Part shown: positions 27,955-39,169 of the stretch, one piece after another
Position numbering within the stretch: position 1 is the stretch's first letter
Layout of the letters: each line of letters starts with the position of its first letter
Assembly: GCA_022606135.1 (NCBI GenBank)
Contig: JABYQN010000001.1
Location: forward strand, 2,294,001 to 2,358,000
DNA from: Fomes fomentarius
Taxonomy: Eukaryota; Basidiomycota; Agaricomycetes; Polyporales; Polyporaceae
DNA: 64,000 nt
Reading direction: 5' to 3'
Made by a program: the position numbers and the translations under genes
Notes under the pieces: generated by a model
Seen by the model: the letters and a program-made list of their open reading frames with translations, nothing else
Told to the model about the DNA's origin: nothing
Databases searched by the model: none

Positions 27955-29266
27955 AGTATCGCTCTATGACGCACGCCAATGAGACTTGGAGCCAAAGAAG
28001 GACTAGGTGGGCTCACCATAACCACAAGAGAGGAGATACCAACCCTCTGACGGTGTAGAAAGTAGACCTGCTGTGGACAAGCCGCAGAGATAGTGATGCG
28101 AACTGAAGAAACGCGGTGATATGCAAGGAGAGTGGAGTGCACTGGCCTCCCGTGTGTGGACGAGATTCTCGCCGGACGGCCGTGGGAACATACTACCTTG
28201 TGCAGCGGATGACAAAGACCGCGCCTTTCGCTGTGCCTTGTAATAAGCGCATCTTGCCATTTCTTCGCCCTGCCTCAGCCACGACAATCTGGGTGCCCCT
28301 TCAGTTTCAGACTCTCGGTCTCCAGCGATTGTACTGGAAACATGCTGGAAGCCTCTCGTCGCAGAGTCTTTCAGCCTCTTTCCCGGCCTTCGACTGATGA
28401 TTACATCTACGCTTCCACTACACGATCCTTAAATTGTCTCGACAGGGAGGTGTGTTACACCTTCACCAGCTTTTCCGCTGTCTACTGTCGTGTAATGAGT
28501 CAAAATCGTGTAAGAATAAGCTCAACTAGCAGTGGTCGCTGTCCAGCTCTGTTCTTGAGTTGGCAGTTGGGGTTTCCCCCACTGCTTGTGGCATCGCAAG
28601 AGTCTGTTTCGTGGACATCGTATGTTCGAGTCACCACGTCGTCCAGCCGCATTCTTGCATACATTCTTCTTTGTCGTGTTAAATATTCATGCTACAGTCA
28701 ATATATGATGTTCCACTTCCACACCGGTCATACACTGGTTATACAACATCGCTGGTCCTCATTGCAGGCCAACCGCGGGTTTGCGTATGCGAAGTCTGTG
28801 CAAGTTCCTCAGCACCCGCTACTCTGGTATCACCGGAACATGAGATGTGGTCGTCACAATTGATGTGGAACTGCCTAATCCCCGCGCGTGTCAACGTGTA
28901 GATGCAATGCCAGTGCGATGCATTTGCGGTCCTGTTGCGCGCAGAAGGTAACAGATGTCGTACAGAGTTTCTGGGAAAGATGCAGGGGAGACGTTGCTGA
29001 GTTACACATTGGCAGCTGAGACGACCGAATGATACTGTGTAGAATAACGCGGGGACAATTGGAAAGGGAAGGGGGGGGAGATGGGCGCGTCGCCAATGCT
29101 GAGGGGCGATACGTAAGAGGCCGCAAGTGGAACTTTGGTTGAAGAAGTCCGGCCTCATGGCCACACGCCTTGCAGTCCCCATTCTCTGCCCCGGCCACCC
29201 TCGCCATATTAAGCCGGAACTGACCCCGGATCGCGGCCTTTCTTCTGTACTCTTTCCCCGTCCACC
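27955..29266. other. Divergent intergenic region, 1.3 kb
   Basis: The region lies between the starts of the deubiquitinase gene and the gene at 29267. Open frames of 90-180 codons on both strands (28342-28863 plus, 28739-29281 minus) have no recognisable domain and overlap one another. A pyrimidine-rich stretch directly precedes ATG 29267, a common promoter feature in filamentous fungi. Confidence 0.45.
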
Positions 29267-32200
29267 ATGACCAGTCGTCATCGTACGACAAGCTCCTCCC
29301 GTAAAGACAGCTACGGACTATGGCGGCCCAGCGACTCCGACTCTGACCGGCCCCGTCAGACAATGGCCAGCACGCAGCGGCATAACGTGAATCAGGCGGG
29401 AGCTCCAGAAACACACCGGAAACATCATACCTCTCGGCGAGCGGACACTATCGACTACCTTGATCCTTCAGTTGCATACTCTCGTTCCGGTCACAAGGTT
29501 TCTAGCGAAGACCGGTCATCGACAGCACAACCGTCCCCATACTACGCGATACCCCCATCACCCAATCCTTCGGCCCAGTATCAGACACGAGATCCACATC
29601 ATGACCTGCGGGCATATCTCAAGAAGAGCAAGCGTAGCCCACGATCTCACGAGAAAGCCCTCGCTAGCGACGAGGTGAAAGCTTCGCGGTCAGGACAACG
29701 CAGCGGCAGTCGACACGCTTATCCGGACCCAGCAACATATACACAGGCTACTTTGCCGTCACAGTCCTACCTCATCCCATCCACTTACGCTACGCGCGAC
29801 CCCACCGCGTCTTCGCGACACCACCGAGACAGAGAGAAGGATAGGGAAAAGTTAAGCAGTCGCGACCCCGAAAAGGCCAAAATCCGTGATCACACTGCAG
29901 AGAACAGTGAGGAACGGGAGAGGCGGAAGAGAAGAGAGAAGGATGGAGAGAAGGAGCGATCGTCGAAGGACAAGGAGCGGCGCAAGGAGAAGAACCGTCA
30001 TAAGGAGCGTGAGGTTCAACCTCTGGTCGAGACAAAGCCAGCGGACGCCGCTAGTGTCTATCAAGGGTACACTCAAGTCTCGACGGTGGCACGCAGGTCT
30101 GCGGACAAGATTCCTGTGGCTTACCCAGTGCGTTTCCATGCCATCGCCAATTCATGAATTCATGAAACCTTGCGATAAATAACATCCTATTTCATTCAAC
30201 GCAGGACTACACTCGTCCACCCTCGACCCAACCACATTCAGTCGCACATATTCCAGCTCCAACGTCTGCAACTGTCCCTTGGGCCGGCCTGACCTCCGCT
30301 GGGCGTGGGGCTGCGGCCTCCGTGCCGGATTCAACATATCCTTATGCGTCTGACAAGGACGATCCGCCTCTCCCAATCCCCCCGCCGGAGCGCCGACGCG
30401 AGAGAACATCTTCCAAACCTCATCGATCACATCACCACAAAGTTTCTTCCCAGCAAGCCGGACAAGATTCAGGTCTCTCAAGCAGTGAGCAGGAGCATTC
30501 TATCATGGACAGGGTGAGTTTGACGTCGTGTATGGTAGAGTGATTGATTGAGCTACGGATTTCCATAGTCACGGACCGCAGATAGACGCTATACCAACAG
30601 AGAACAAGCGAGCATCCTCCAGCGTGGGTATTCGTCCGGACCGTCGGGTAGTGAAAATGAAAGGGCTCCCACAGTCCAGAAGGAGCGTGTGCGTGTCCTT
30701 GCATACTTGTTACTTTTGCACCTCGAAGACTGATCATACCTGTAGCATAAACACAAGACTCACGGCGAGTCTTCTCGTCACAAGCTGAAGAGCGCCAGCA
30801 TCGACGCTCAGCCTGCGAGTGGTCCCACTACAAGCCAGGAAATCGCCAATGCTTGGTACCAAAGGGTATGCTACTGCATTACATTTATTCATTCAATAAT
30901 AGCTACTTAACATGCCTATGTCTCGATAAAGAGCTCTGCCACTGCCGATGACACGTCCGCCCAACGACCCGTAGGTGGGGTCGCTTCCTCGGCTCTGCCT
31001 GCACATACATCTGTGCATACATCAGGCAAGCCTACCTCATCCGTAGGTTTGACTACCTCTCAACGTTCTGCACCACGAATAGTCAGTATTCGGGCTGGGC
31101 AGGGTCCGGCCGATCCTCAAACGAGCTCTGTGCTTCCAAAGATCCATTCGGGAACGACACCCTCTCGCCAGCCGGAGTCCCTCCCGATGCAGTATTATCA
31201 AGGGACTACGCGAGCGCAAGACCAATTTCAGGCAGTCCCTTCACAGACCCATACCATTGGGTACGGTGACACCTCGGTCTATCACCAGTTTTCTGTCAAC
31301 CAAAGCTCTGCCGGTCCGTATAGTGCACAAGCATCGCCGTCTCGCCCTCCGGACATGAACAACCTAACTTCAGGCACAACCCATGGAACTCATTTGGTGA
31401 TTCCAGATGTCGTAGTGCGACCTCCGTCGACGGCGCCAGTCTTGTCGGATGCTTACAGCTCAAGGATGGCTGGTCATCTGCAGGTTCCAGACGCTCGGGT
31501 TCGTTCGACGCCTGCACCTACGATACAGTCTACGGGGCAAGCGACAACGCAATCCCATCGCTTCACAGGCCATGCGAAAGGGCCTTCTCATGATTTGCCA
31601 AGCAGGTTTCCGGTGTATGAAGACGCCTCTGCAAGGCCGTCGACGTCAGGAACAGTTCAGCCATCCAATGCTTCGCCTAAGAGGGGCTTGACGTACCCAG
31701 GCGCTTCCGCTCCTCCATTTGTATCTACTGTGCACACGAATCCGTCGAATTATCTTGGCAATGGAGGCTATGATCCACGGTCACCCAAACCTCCATCAGT
31801 GTCAACGATAACTCCCGACACATTCCGACAGCAGCCGTATACTTCTCCCTTGCCCGCTGCTGTCGCTCATACCGGCTCTGCTGGCTCAGGAAACACTCCT
31901 AAACACTCTCCCTCAGTCCGATTGCATTCTCATCGTAATGGCTCCAACGACACCATTACACATGCTGCACCTGCAAGACCCTCTCCTAGCGGTTCTTCTC
32001 CGCAACACCTACCCCACCGCTCGAGTGCAGTGAATCTGCAACCTCATGCCAACTCACGACCTGACACGACATCTCGCCAGCCTAATACATCGTCCGCATA
32101 CCCTGACATTACTCGATACCGCTCTCCTGCACCATCGGGATACCCTAATGCACACGCCTCGTCCTCTACAAACAATGTAGCCGCATCTATTCATTCGCAA

Positions 32201-33610
32201 GCTTACAGCACTCAGACTCCTGTCTCTTACGACCCTCAGTACGGTCGAACCGCGAATGCTCCCTCCCAAGCTGGTTATGCTGCTCAAACGCCGGTCAATC
32301 AGCCTTATGGCCGTATAGGCCAGTCACTCGACTATGGTCTTCGTTCCCCCGATCCTAGCTCTGCTACCTTTGCGGCATCGAGTTATGCCCCCACATCGGC
32401 GCAGCGCGTACCCCCAAGGTCCGCTCCATCACCCGTTCCGACTGTGCGACCTCCACGGCTGACGTCGGTCTCGTCGCCTTCATCGAGGACTCCAGCACCC
32501 CTGCACTCGGCTCCACCTGTTCCTGCCCGCAATCAGAGTTATCCTGCCCCTGGACCTGCTCATTCAACTATGACACAATTCGCCTCAGGTCATTCGCGTA
32601 CCGTCTCAGACCCACAGTACAATGGCCGATCTGCGCCTGGGGAATATGCCTCTGCCAGTCTCCCGACCCGAGGAAGGAACGCACCAGCGCCCCCAACACA
32701 GGCTGATGTTCTCCTTACGCCGTCTTCACTCGCGCCGTCTATGCTCCCTCAGCCCGCTCCTCCCGTCCCGCTGAGTCGTACCACCTCACAGAACACGACG
32801 AAAGAGAAAGAGAAGAAGAAGGGCTTCTTCGGCCTCAGCCTCTTCCGCTCTCGCTCCTCGCCACCCAAGGAGCGCGAGGTTGACGCACGGCTCCCATCCG
32901 CCGCCATCAGGGAGAAACGCGAACGCAAGCATTCCCAACCTGCCCAGCCTACTCAAAACCAGGCCTATATGCCTTCATCCGCTCCCACCAAGCCGACTGC
33001 ACAAGTCACAATGGCGGCTTCAGTGTCAATATCAGCACCGTCACAACACGTGCGGGGTCAGAGCACCAGCGCAGTCCCGATTGCTGCACCAACCCCGGTC
33101 ACCGCTACACCAAGCGTTCAGCGTGCTCCCAGTGGGAAGATGTTCACGCCGTTCCGTCTCTTGTCCCGACGGCATCGCACCGTATCTGCCGCGTCTGTTG
33201 AAGCCGTTGATGGCACAGTGGTAAGTCTTCGTAATCGTTCACTGTATTTGAAGGGCCGCCACTGACGATCGCTCAAGATCAATGCGATGTTGACGGGCGG
33301 CGATTCCACAAGGAGCTCGACGGCTGGGCGTCCCTCCCCTCCCCTCCGTGACCCTATGACGGCAGCAAACGAGTGGCGCAATAGGGAAGAAGACGAGCAG
33401 CAGCACCGCGGTACGCTGCGCAGGAGGCGGCCGGGCGTGACGTTCGATGTAGGCGAAGAGATCCCGGACGATGGTCGTGGGCCCATGCAGAAGACGCTGC
33501 GCCAGAACATGCAGACACTACAAGCTAGCATAGCTGCCCAGGCTCAGGCGCCGGGTCAGACACAGTTGCCCACTCAGATGCAGATGCCAGTCAGGCAGGC
33601 GACTGCTTGA
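29267..33610 (+). CDS. Large disordered Ser/Pro/Thr/Gln-rich protein, unknown
   Basis: Six exons: 29267-30127, 30205-30513, 30569-30688, 30746-30865, 30932-33220 and 33278-33610, 1,343 residues. No globular domain is recognised. Residues about 185-250 are a charged KE/RE-rich helix-prone segment with HHRDREKDREK and RERRKRREKDGEKERS. The 763-codon fifth exon is dominated by Ser, Pro, Thr, Ala, Tyr and Gln, reminiscent of low-complexity condensate or scaffold proteins. Near the C-terminus a basic-aromatic island EKEKKKGFFGLSLFRSRSS and a second one KMFTPFRLLSRRHRTVS look like short conserved motifs, perhaps membrane or partner contacts. The final exon is charged and Gln-rich. Related proteins are likely to be basidiomycete-specific; I infer no function. 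Confidence 0.75.
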
Positions 33611-33925
33611 TCATATTGTGAGTATCCGACGACGCACATTCCGATCTTATGACTCGAGGGTCGTCGACTTTTTTGAATCTATGGGTAGAGTCGTGTTATC
33701 TATCCATGCACCTGCTATGTACATGTATCTCTTATGACGTTCTAGTGGTCGCTATTGCAGAATGTATCGAATACATGATGGAGAGTCGTACCGTCCACCG
33801 TTTGCAAGTTTCTGATGTGCAGATCTGCTCAGTGAGCCTCTAGAGTCGAGATTATATGCAGCCGATCAAAGTGCTTTAGAAATAGCCAGTATACGAGAAT
33901 CAAGCCTGCCCTAAACAGTAATGCA
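33611..33925. other. Spacer before tRNA gene
   Basis: The 315 bp contain the 3' end of the preceding gene. No coding signal is seen. Confidence 0.45.
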
Positions 33926-34017
33926 GGTTCGATGGTGTAGTTGGTTATCACGTCTGTCTCACAAGGGCGTTGTCCTCGGTACACAGGAGGTCTCCGGTTC
34001 GAGCCCGGGTCGAACCA
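33926..34017 (+). tRNA. tRNA-Val (anticodon CAC), with intron
   Basis: The acceptor stem GGTTCGA at 33926-33932 pairs with TCGAACC at 34010-34016, and A34017 is the discriminator. The D arm contains GTGTAGTTGGTTATCAC and the T arm contains CCGGTTCGAGCCCGG. The anticodon stem TCTGT pairs with ACAGG (one T-G pair), giving loop CTCACA...C with anticodon CAC at 33960-33962. An 18 nt intron (33964-33981) sits one base 3' of the anticodon, the canonical position. A T-run after the gene (CCATTTTATC) fits an RNA polymerase III stop. It marks the border between the conserved block and the repeat-rich block. Confidence 0.93.
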
Positions 34018-34399
34018 TTTTATCGTTAGTGTATGAATCCTAGGAGGCCAGAACTGCATGATGTGTAAGAGAATTAATGAGGAAGTGAGAGCAGATGCAG
34101 CAGTATGGGAGTGGAAGTATGTAGTGATTGATACCAGGCATCAGGTTGGGCAGTTGTGAACCATAACCTGTTAACCTGCAGTCACAGCCATGTGGTGGGA
34201 CTGTACTTATGTGAGCCTTGTGCACTCATCACATGTGTTCAAGAAAATGCAAAAGTTGTAAGGGATTTACTGCTATACATGTACAACTATTTGTGATGCC
34301 ACAACCCTGTTATACATTCTGAGTCCTACTCGCAGTCAAAGAATGAAATAGTGACGGAAGTCCATCAGTGACTACTATAATATTGCCTTAGGCCATAGA
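34018..34399. other. Spacer between tRNA and lectin-like gene
   Basis: The 382 bp are AT-richer than the housekeeping block. Nothing recognisable is seen. Confidence 0.45.
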
Positions 34400-37034
34400 T
34401 TAGCCGGTGGCTAGGGTAGCACCAGGGACCCATGACTGGCCTGGCCCATTCTGGCAGAACTCCAAGATAGAGTTGTCAACCTGCTGGTAGTACACCTGGA
34501 GGATATACTGGCCGTTCAACATGAACAGGGTGGGAGAAAATCTCGCCCCATGCACCAGTGGACCCACAACATCACTGGTGTTCCAGGTGCCATTGGTCAG
34601 GGGCCTGCGGATGATCTCCGAGGCTGTGTTCATCCAGTACACATCCAGTACTGGCCCGTTGTTATAACCTTTAACAAGCACACCTATCTGGGTCTGTCCA
34701 GGGGCTGTGCCGCCGTTGAATTGACCTGCCAGTGCACAATGACAATGTAAGCATATTCATCGGCTAACAGTGAAAGCATAATATGCGCACCAGGGACCCA
34801 TGTAGTGTCACCATCCAGGCAATACTCATGGATGGATAGGTCAGTCGCTTGGTAGTAGATCTGAAAATGTAAGACTGAGTTGGGGTCTTCATCATCAGGA
34901 AAAAAGTGCAATACTCTATAGACCTACCAAGGCTATGTAGCGGGGATAGCCAGAGAGTATAGTCCCCTTTTACATAGCGCATGATAGACATCACTGATGG
35001 CTCGCGAGACATACATAGACATATGAGTGCCCTCCATAGACGTCCATAGCACACCTAATGAACCCATATTATGTTTATATCACACATGGCAATCCCACTC
35101 TGTAAGGTGCATACAGTCATTCCATTGAACATCTATTGAAGTACATCACTACTATCTACATGACATGCGAAAGTTGCACCACACCAGCAGCCAGCAGGGA
35201 GACGAACATCTAGTGTGCTCATCATAGACGGATGTAGACTGATTGTAAATGTTACACATGGTACCTGAGGTCATTTGGGATGCGGAGGGTGCAGAGTTAT
35301 AGAATTGAAAGCTTACCAGGGGAGGAGGCATGGGCAAAGAAGTACGTACTCACCGTGGTCTCAGTGTGATACCAAACATTGCAGAGCGAGGTGTATGTTG
35401 ATGGACAGGCGAGCAAAACTGTACTTACCATGGTCTGGCATACCCAATGTTTACATCAATGTAAGAGACTTATGGCTGCTGTCTGCGCGACCATTCCAGT
35501 CATCCTTACATGTCTCCAGGCAAGGGGAGCGTGAGTGATGGAGACGGCATCCACCTCAAAGTGGAGATGACATGCACGTTTTGCTGAACAGCAGTTTGAG
35601 TAATCTTACTTTGTCCAGACAAGGGGGAGTGCGAGCGGAGAAGGCAAGGGCCGGACGAGGGCATGATGGTGCAGATGGCCTCCCTCGAGCAATAGTTGAA
35701 CTTACAGGGCAGGGTCTCAAGCTGGAGTGGACTCACCTATTATCATATTGTGTACAAACATCTGAGAGTATAATTTGATAGCAAAGACAGAGGAGCTCAA
35801 CAGGTACAGCAGAGGACAAACCGAGGGGAAGCAGAAGAGCGGAGAAGAGGAGGAGGAGATTCAGAAGCGGTAAGAGGTGCCGGATTGCTAGCACAACAAA
35901 TCTAATGGGCCATGCAGCGTATTTAGGGCAGGCGCTACTAGACTTGTGAGTCGTAGCAGGTGGTCTCTCTGCATCATTTTGAGCAATACATACACATCTG
36001 CTTGTGCCGCATATGTAATTGCTTTTAGCTGCACACTTACATGTTGTGTGCAACTACTATCTGGAAGATTTGTGACCAGAACAAGCCAACACTCCTCTCT
36101 ATGACTAGGGCGTCACCTGCTGCAGCTATGTAGTGCTCTCGAGCGCTTTAGAGACGCCTGTGTGGCTCTGACGACCCACTAGGTCTGGTGGGAACTATCT
36201 TGATAAATGGGTTTTCCTGATGATAGGAAACAGCCCCAATGCTGGTTCCGCTCATGGCAGATGTCACAGTTGCCCCTTCCTTCCAGCTCCCAGCAAGCCC
36301 ATTGAAGTAGTACTCCTTGATTTGGTTGGAGCCTTCCACTGAGTTTGGGTATGTCAGTATGCAGCCACAGTGCAAAGGCATTAGCTGTTGCATCCCAAAA
36401 TACTTGCCTTGGTAATAAACATGGATGTATATTGAATTGTTGCGTGTGTACTGGACAGCAGCGATAGAACTGTTGGGAGCGGCTTGGACATGCATGTCAT
36501 TCAGTCCCCTGTGCGTCCACACGTCGTTGTCAGAGCTATACTCCTGCAGCTTGTTATTGGCACTGAGGTAATACACCCGGGTCTACATTGGTGATTGTCA
36601 ATGGAATAATGAATGGACTATACTATACTCAACCTGAGCTTGCTCACATGATGTGGACTGTTATCTGGCTTCCAGCTTATGACTGCCAAAGGCGTGAACG
36701 GGGAAATATCAAGAGTCTGGCTGATGCCATCAGTCCACTGGTCACCATCATGACGGTACTCCTGCAATTGTCTCTGGGTACTGATAGAGTACACCCAAAT
36801 CTACATTGAAGAATATTAGCAATGCGTCAACAAACATTGTGACAGTGATGGACTGTATAAAATCTAAGCTCACTCACAGGCAAGACTCCGACAGCATCAT
36901 TCCAAGTGGTGGCAGCCAAAGGGGTGAACAGAGCAGGTCTAGTTTTGATTCAAAGGAGTAGGGGTTAGGAGTAGGGGTTGCATAGTGCGAGTGATCACAT
37001 ACGGGTCCTGCAGCTGCTGAGAGATCACGGACAT
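34400..37034 (-). pseudogene. Fucose-lectin-like beta-propeller gene, probably disrupted
   Basis: The 5' half is well ordered: exons 37034-37003, 36938-36878, 36800-36648, 36582-36408 and one from 36338 downward. It begins MSVISQQLQDP and contains repeated units of the type S-I-A-A-V-x-Y, I-x-V-Y-Y and Q-E-Y-x-x-D-x-x-W, as in six-bladed Aleuria-type fucose lectins (QEYRHDGDQWTDG, QEYSSDNDVWTHRG, KEYYFNGLAGSWKEG). The unit around NPFIKI near 36190 then stops. The next recognisable blade starts near 35050 (RYVKGDYTLWLSPLHSLG), so about 1.1 kb of unrelated sequence intervenes. That blade is out of frame with the following one (HEYCLDGDTTWVPG) at the six-A run 34900-34905. The last exon runs to TAA/TGA at 34400 and ends SWVPGATLATG. 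One intron (36407 donor, CAAG|GCAAGT) is GC-AG. Such lectins bind fucosylated glycans and often act in fungal defence; this copy may be non-functional. A long intron plus an assembly error is the alternative. Confidence 0.6.
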
Positions 37035-37110
37035 TATGAGAGGCCATGTTGTTGGAGCTATGAGCTGAAATGGGGTCTGCGTTCTCCCTGCTCAATGTGG
37101 TCTGATGTAG

Positions 37111-37126
37111 CAGGGTTTATATACCC
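37111..37126 (-). promoter_or_regulatory. TATA box of lectin-like gene
   Basis: Read on the minus strand, the sequence gives GGGTATATAAACCCTG, about 80 bp before the ATG at 37034. It is the clearest TATA element I noticed in the window. Confidence 0.55.
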
Positions 37127-37592
37127 AGACAATGGGTGACTGTCTGTCATGGTCACAGGTTATTCCAACAAGTGTCAACACAACTCGAGAAACTTTACTC
37201 TGTGAGATTCCATGCTTCAGGGTGTCAATGGCTCAGATTTATTGCCCTAGGGCATGCATCCTTTGACGTCCAACATCCAACACTCAATGTGCAGAGGGGA
37301 AGTTGACTGCAAGGGTACAGAGTACATCCACAACCTACGTGTCGTACAGCCTTAGCACACTGCAGGGTTGACAGATACAGGCCGAAGATGTCTTCCGATT
37401 GATGTGTGCAGAGGTGGCCATCAAGATGATCAGTTTGGTCCATGGATCATCGGAACGGCTGTAATGATTGGAATGGATTGCTCGCGACATTGGGGTTGCC
37501 ACTCACTGACAGCGCTCTTGTGAGGACAGGGCACTAGTCAGAAACATTGGGTGGAAGACTCAGTATTCTGGATAAGACACAGGCCCGGTGCA
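37127..37592. other. Spacer upstream of lectin-like gene
   Basis: No coding or repeat signal is recognised between the TATA region and the inverted-repeat element. Confidence 0.4.
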
Positions 37593-38516
37593 TCAGGAAA
37601 ATGTCATATGCTTGGGGGCTACTTGGGACCAAGTACCCTCTACTTGTCAAAAGTGAAGTGTACTTGGGGCCAAGTAGGACAGCTTATTCACAAGTAGACT
37701 CACAAGCTATTTCCAAGCAAAGATGGATGGTGATACTTATTGATGAACTCTGAACCTGTAAGGCTAGGAGCGACTGTAAGTCACAACAAAGAGAGATCTT
37801 CAGTCAGTGAGCGAACGACTATATTGCATAGTGAAGTATCTGTAAGTCACAACAAAGAGAGACTACAAGTACTAAGTCAGTAAGAAGTAGTAGAGCATAT
37901 GTAGGTAAGAGACTTACTCTTCAGTCAGTGAGCAAACAACTGAAGAGCAGAGGCGAAGAAGGGACTGCTTATATACATGAGGGATGAGTCCATGAGTCAG
38001 CGAATAAAGCAGTCACATGTAGCCATAAGACGATGAGTCGGAGTCTGTATCGGCGTATGAGTCAGATACAGTCATAGCATGAGTCAGACATAAGGTCTAG
38101 AAGAGTCCGGTGCAGTGTAGAATGCACTGGTCCGCACAGGAATGCACAATAACCATATGGTCATGGAAAAGTACAGTAGGAGAACAAAGAAAACCATAAA
38201 TGGTAAGTAGGAACACAGCCTATCTAATCATATGACCATAAACAAGTGTACACAACTCCGGTCCGAGCACAGCCAGTAGTCCGGAAGTTCAACACTTATA
38301 TCATTCAGGAATACAACTATCCTATGATACAAATAAATATCACAGTGCATATCCAAAGCCTGAGTGATATGAGTATCACCATCCATCTTTACTTGGGACA
38401 AGCTTGTGAGTCTACTTGTGAATAAGCTGTCCTACTTGGCCCCAAGTACACTTCACTTTTGACAAGTAGAGGGTACTTGGTCCCAAGTAGCCCCCAAGAA
38501 TATGACATTTTTCTGA
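37593..38516. mobile_element. Non-autonomous element with 145 bp terminal inverted repeats
   Basis: The left terminal repeat 37593-37737 matches the reverse complement of 38372-38516 over 145 bp with about six mismatches. The outer end reads TCAG(G/A)AAAATGTCATAT, followed by CTTGGGGGCTACTTGGGACC. Inside there is no transposase-like frame. The interior holds direct repeats, for example a 20-odd base unit starting CTGTAAGTCACAACAAAG at 37774 and again at 37840. The whole is 924 bp, the size of a MITE-like DNA transposon derivative. I could not find a convincing target-site duplication at the ends, so the exact border is uncertain by a few bases. It lies 113 bp from the gypsy target duplication. 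Confidence 0.85.
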
Positions 38517-38629
38517 GAGCAGAAGGATGGCAAGAGAGACAGGTGATTGTGTGGAAAACACAGAAGACAAATGCAAGAGAAGGGGAGGGGCAAGGAGGGA
38601 AGTGCTGCAGAAGTGCAACATCAGGAAAG

Positions 38630-38634
38630 GTACC
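38630..38634. repeat. Target-site duplication of the gypsy element, left copy (GTACC)
   Basis: GTACC directly precedes the LTR at 38635, and the same five bases directly follow the other LTR at 48483-48487. Five bases is the usual duplication size for Ty3/gypsy integrases. Confidence 0.9.
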
Positions 38635-38827
38635 TGTAAGAGTTGGTCGCCTTAGGTCACGCTGAGATACTCAGAACCGAGTATATACAGTCTGAGTGGG
38701 TACAGCATAGTGGTAAAAGCGATGAAGACGGATGCAGGGACACGTCCGCCCTATACGCCAGTGGCTTTAGCTACTGTATAGTACTATCTCATGCTATAAG
38801 CGTGAGCGTTTAACCAGTCCCCTTACA
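38635..38827 (-). repeat. 3' LTR of gypsy element
   Basis: This 193 bp repeat begins TGTAAG and ends CTTACA. It pairs with 48290-48482 at equal length, with 18 substitutions and no indels. Because the coding frames run on the minus strand, this is the 3' LTR. Confidence 0.95.
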
Positions 38828-38839
38828 CCCTCCCCCTCT
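38828..38839 (-). other. Polypurine tract of gypsy element
   Basis: On the minus strand AGAGGGGGAGGG directly precedes the 3' LTR, the expected second-strand primer position. Confidence 0.8.
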
Positions 38840-39169
38840 GGACCGACTCAGGCAGTCCACAATATATAATAATGGGTGTATATGAATTGATAGTGCGTCA
38901 TCTAGACGACTTGTAAGTGGTATAAAGAGTGTATATGCGTTCAGTATAGGAATGACTCATGATTAACACGATGTGTCAATTGTGTATGCGCACTCTTTCG
39001 AGGCGACTTATAGATAACACGAATCCTTTTTAGTTATGGCATTTGGAGTTTTTCTGGGGACGATTGATAACATTCAGAAACAGTGCATATTGGGGACCCT
39101 GCTCGGTGGTTGAACACCGCCAATGACCTGCCTACAGCAAGCAGCTGACACACCTGGGGGTAGGATGAC

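Noticed and set aside
28342..28863. 173-codon plus-strand frame upstream of the 29267 gene
   Set aside because: Composition is Cys/Ser/Tyr-rich without a domain, it overlaps a similar-sized minus frame, and no exon chain extends it.
35060..36170. A second transposon inside the lectin gene
   Set aside because: I found no inverted termini or target duplication, so only an unexplained 1.1 kb interruption is reported.
37774..37863. CRISPR-like repeat
   Set aside because: Only two copies of a repeat inside a transposon-like element in a eukaryote; ordinary internal duplication.
37586..38523. Target-site duplication around the 924 bp element
   Set aside because: Flanks GGTGCA and GAGCAG do not match at 2, 3, 5 or 8 bases, so none is claimed.
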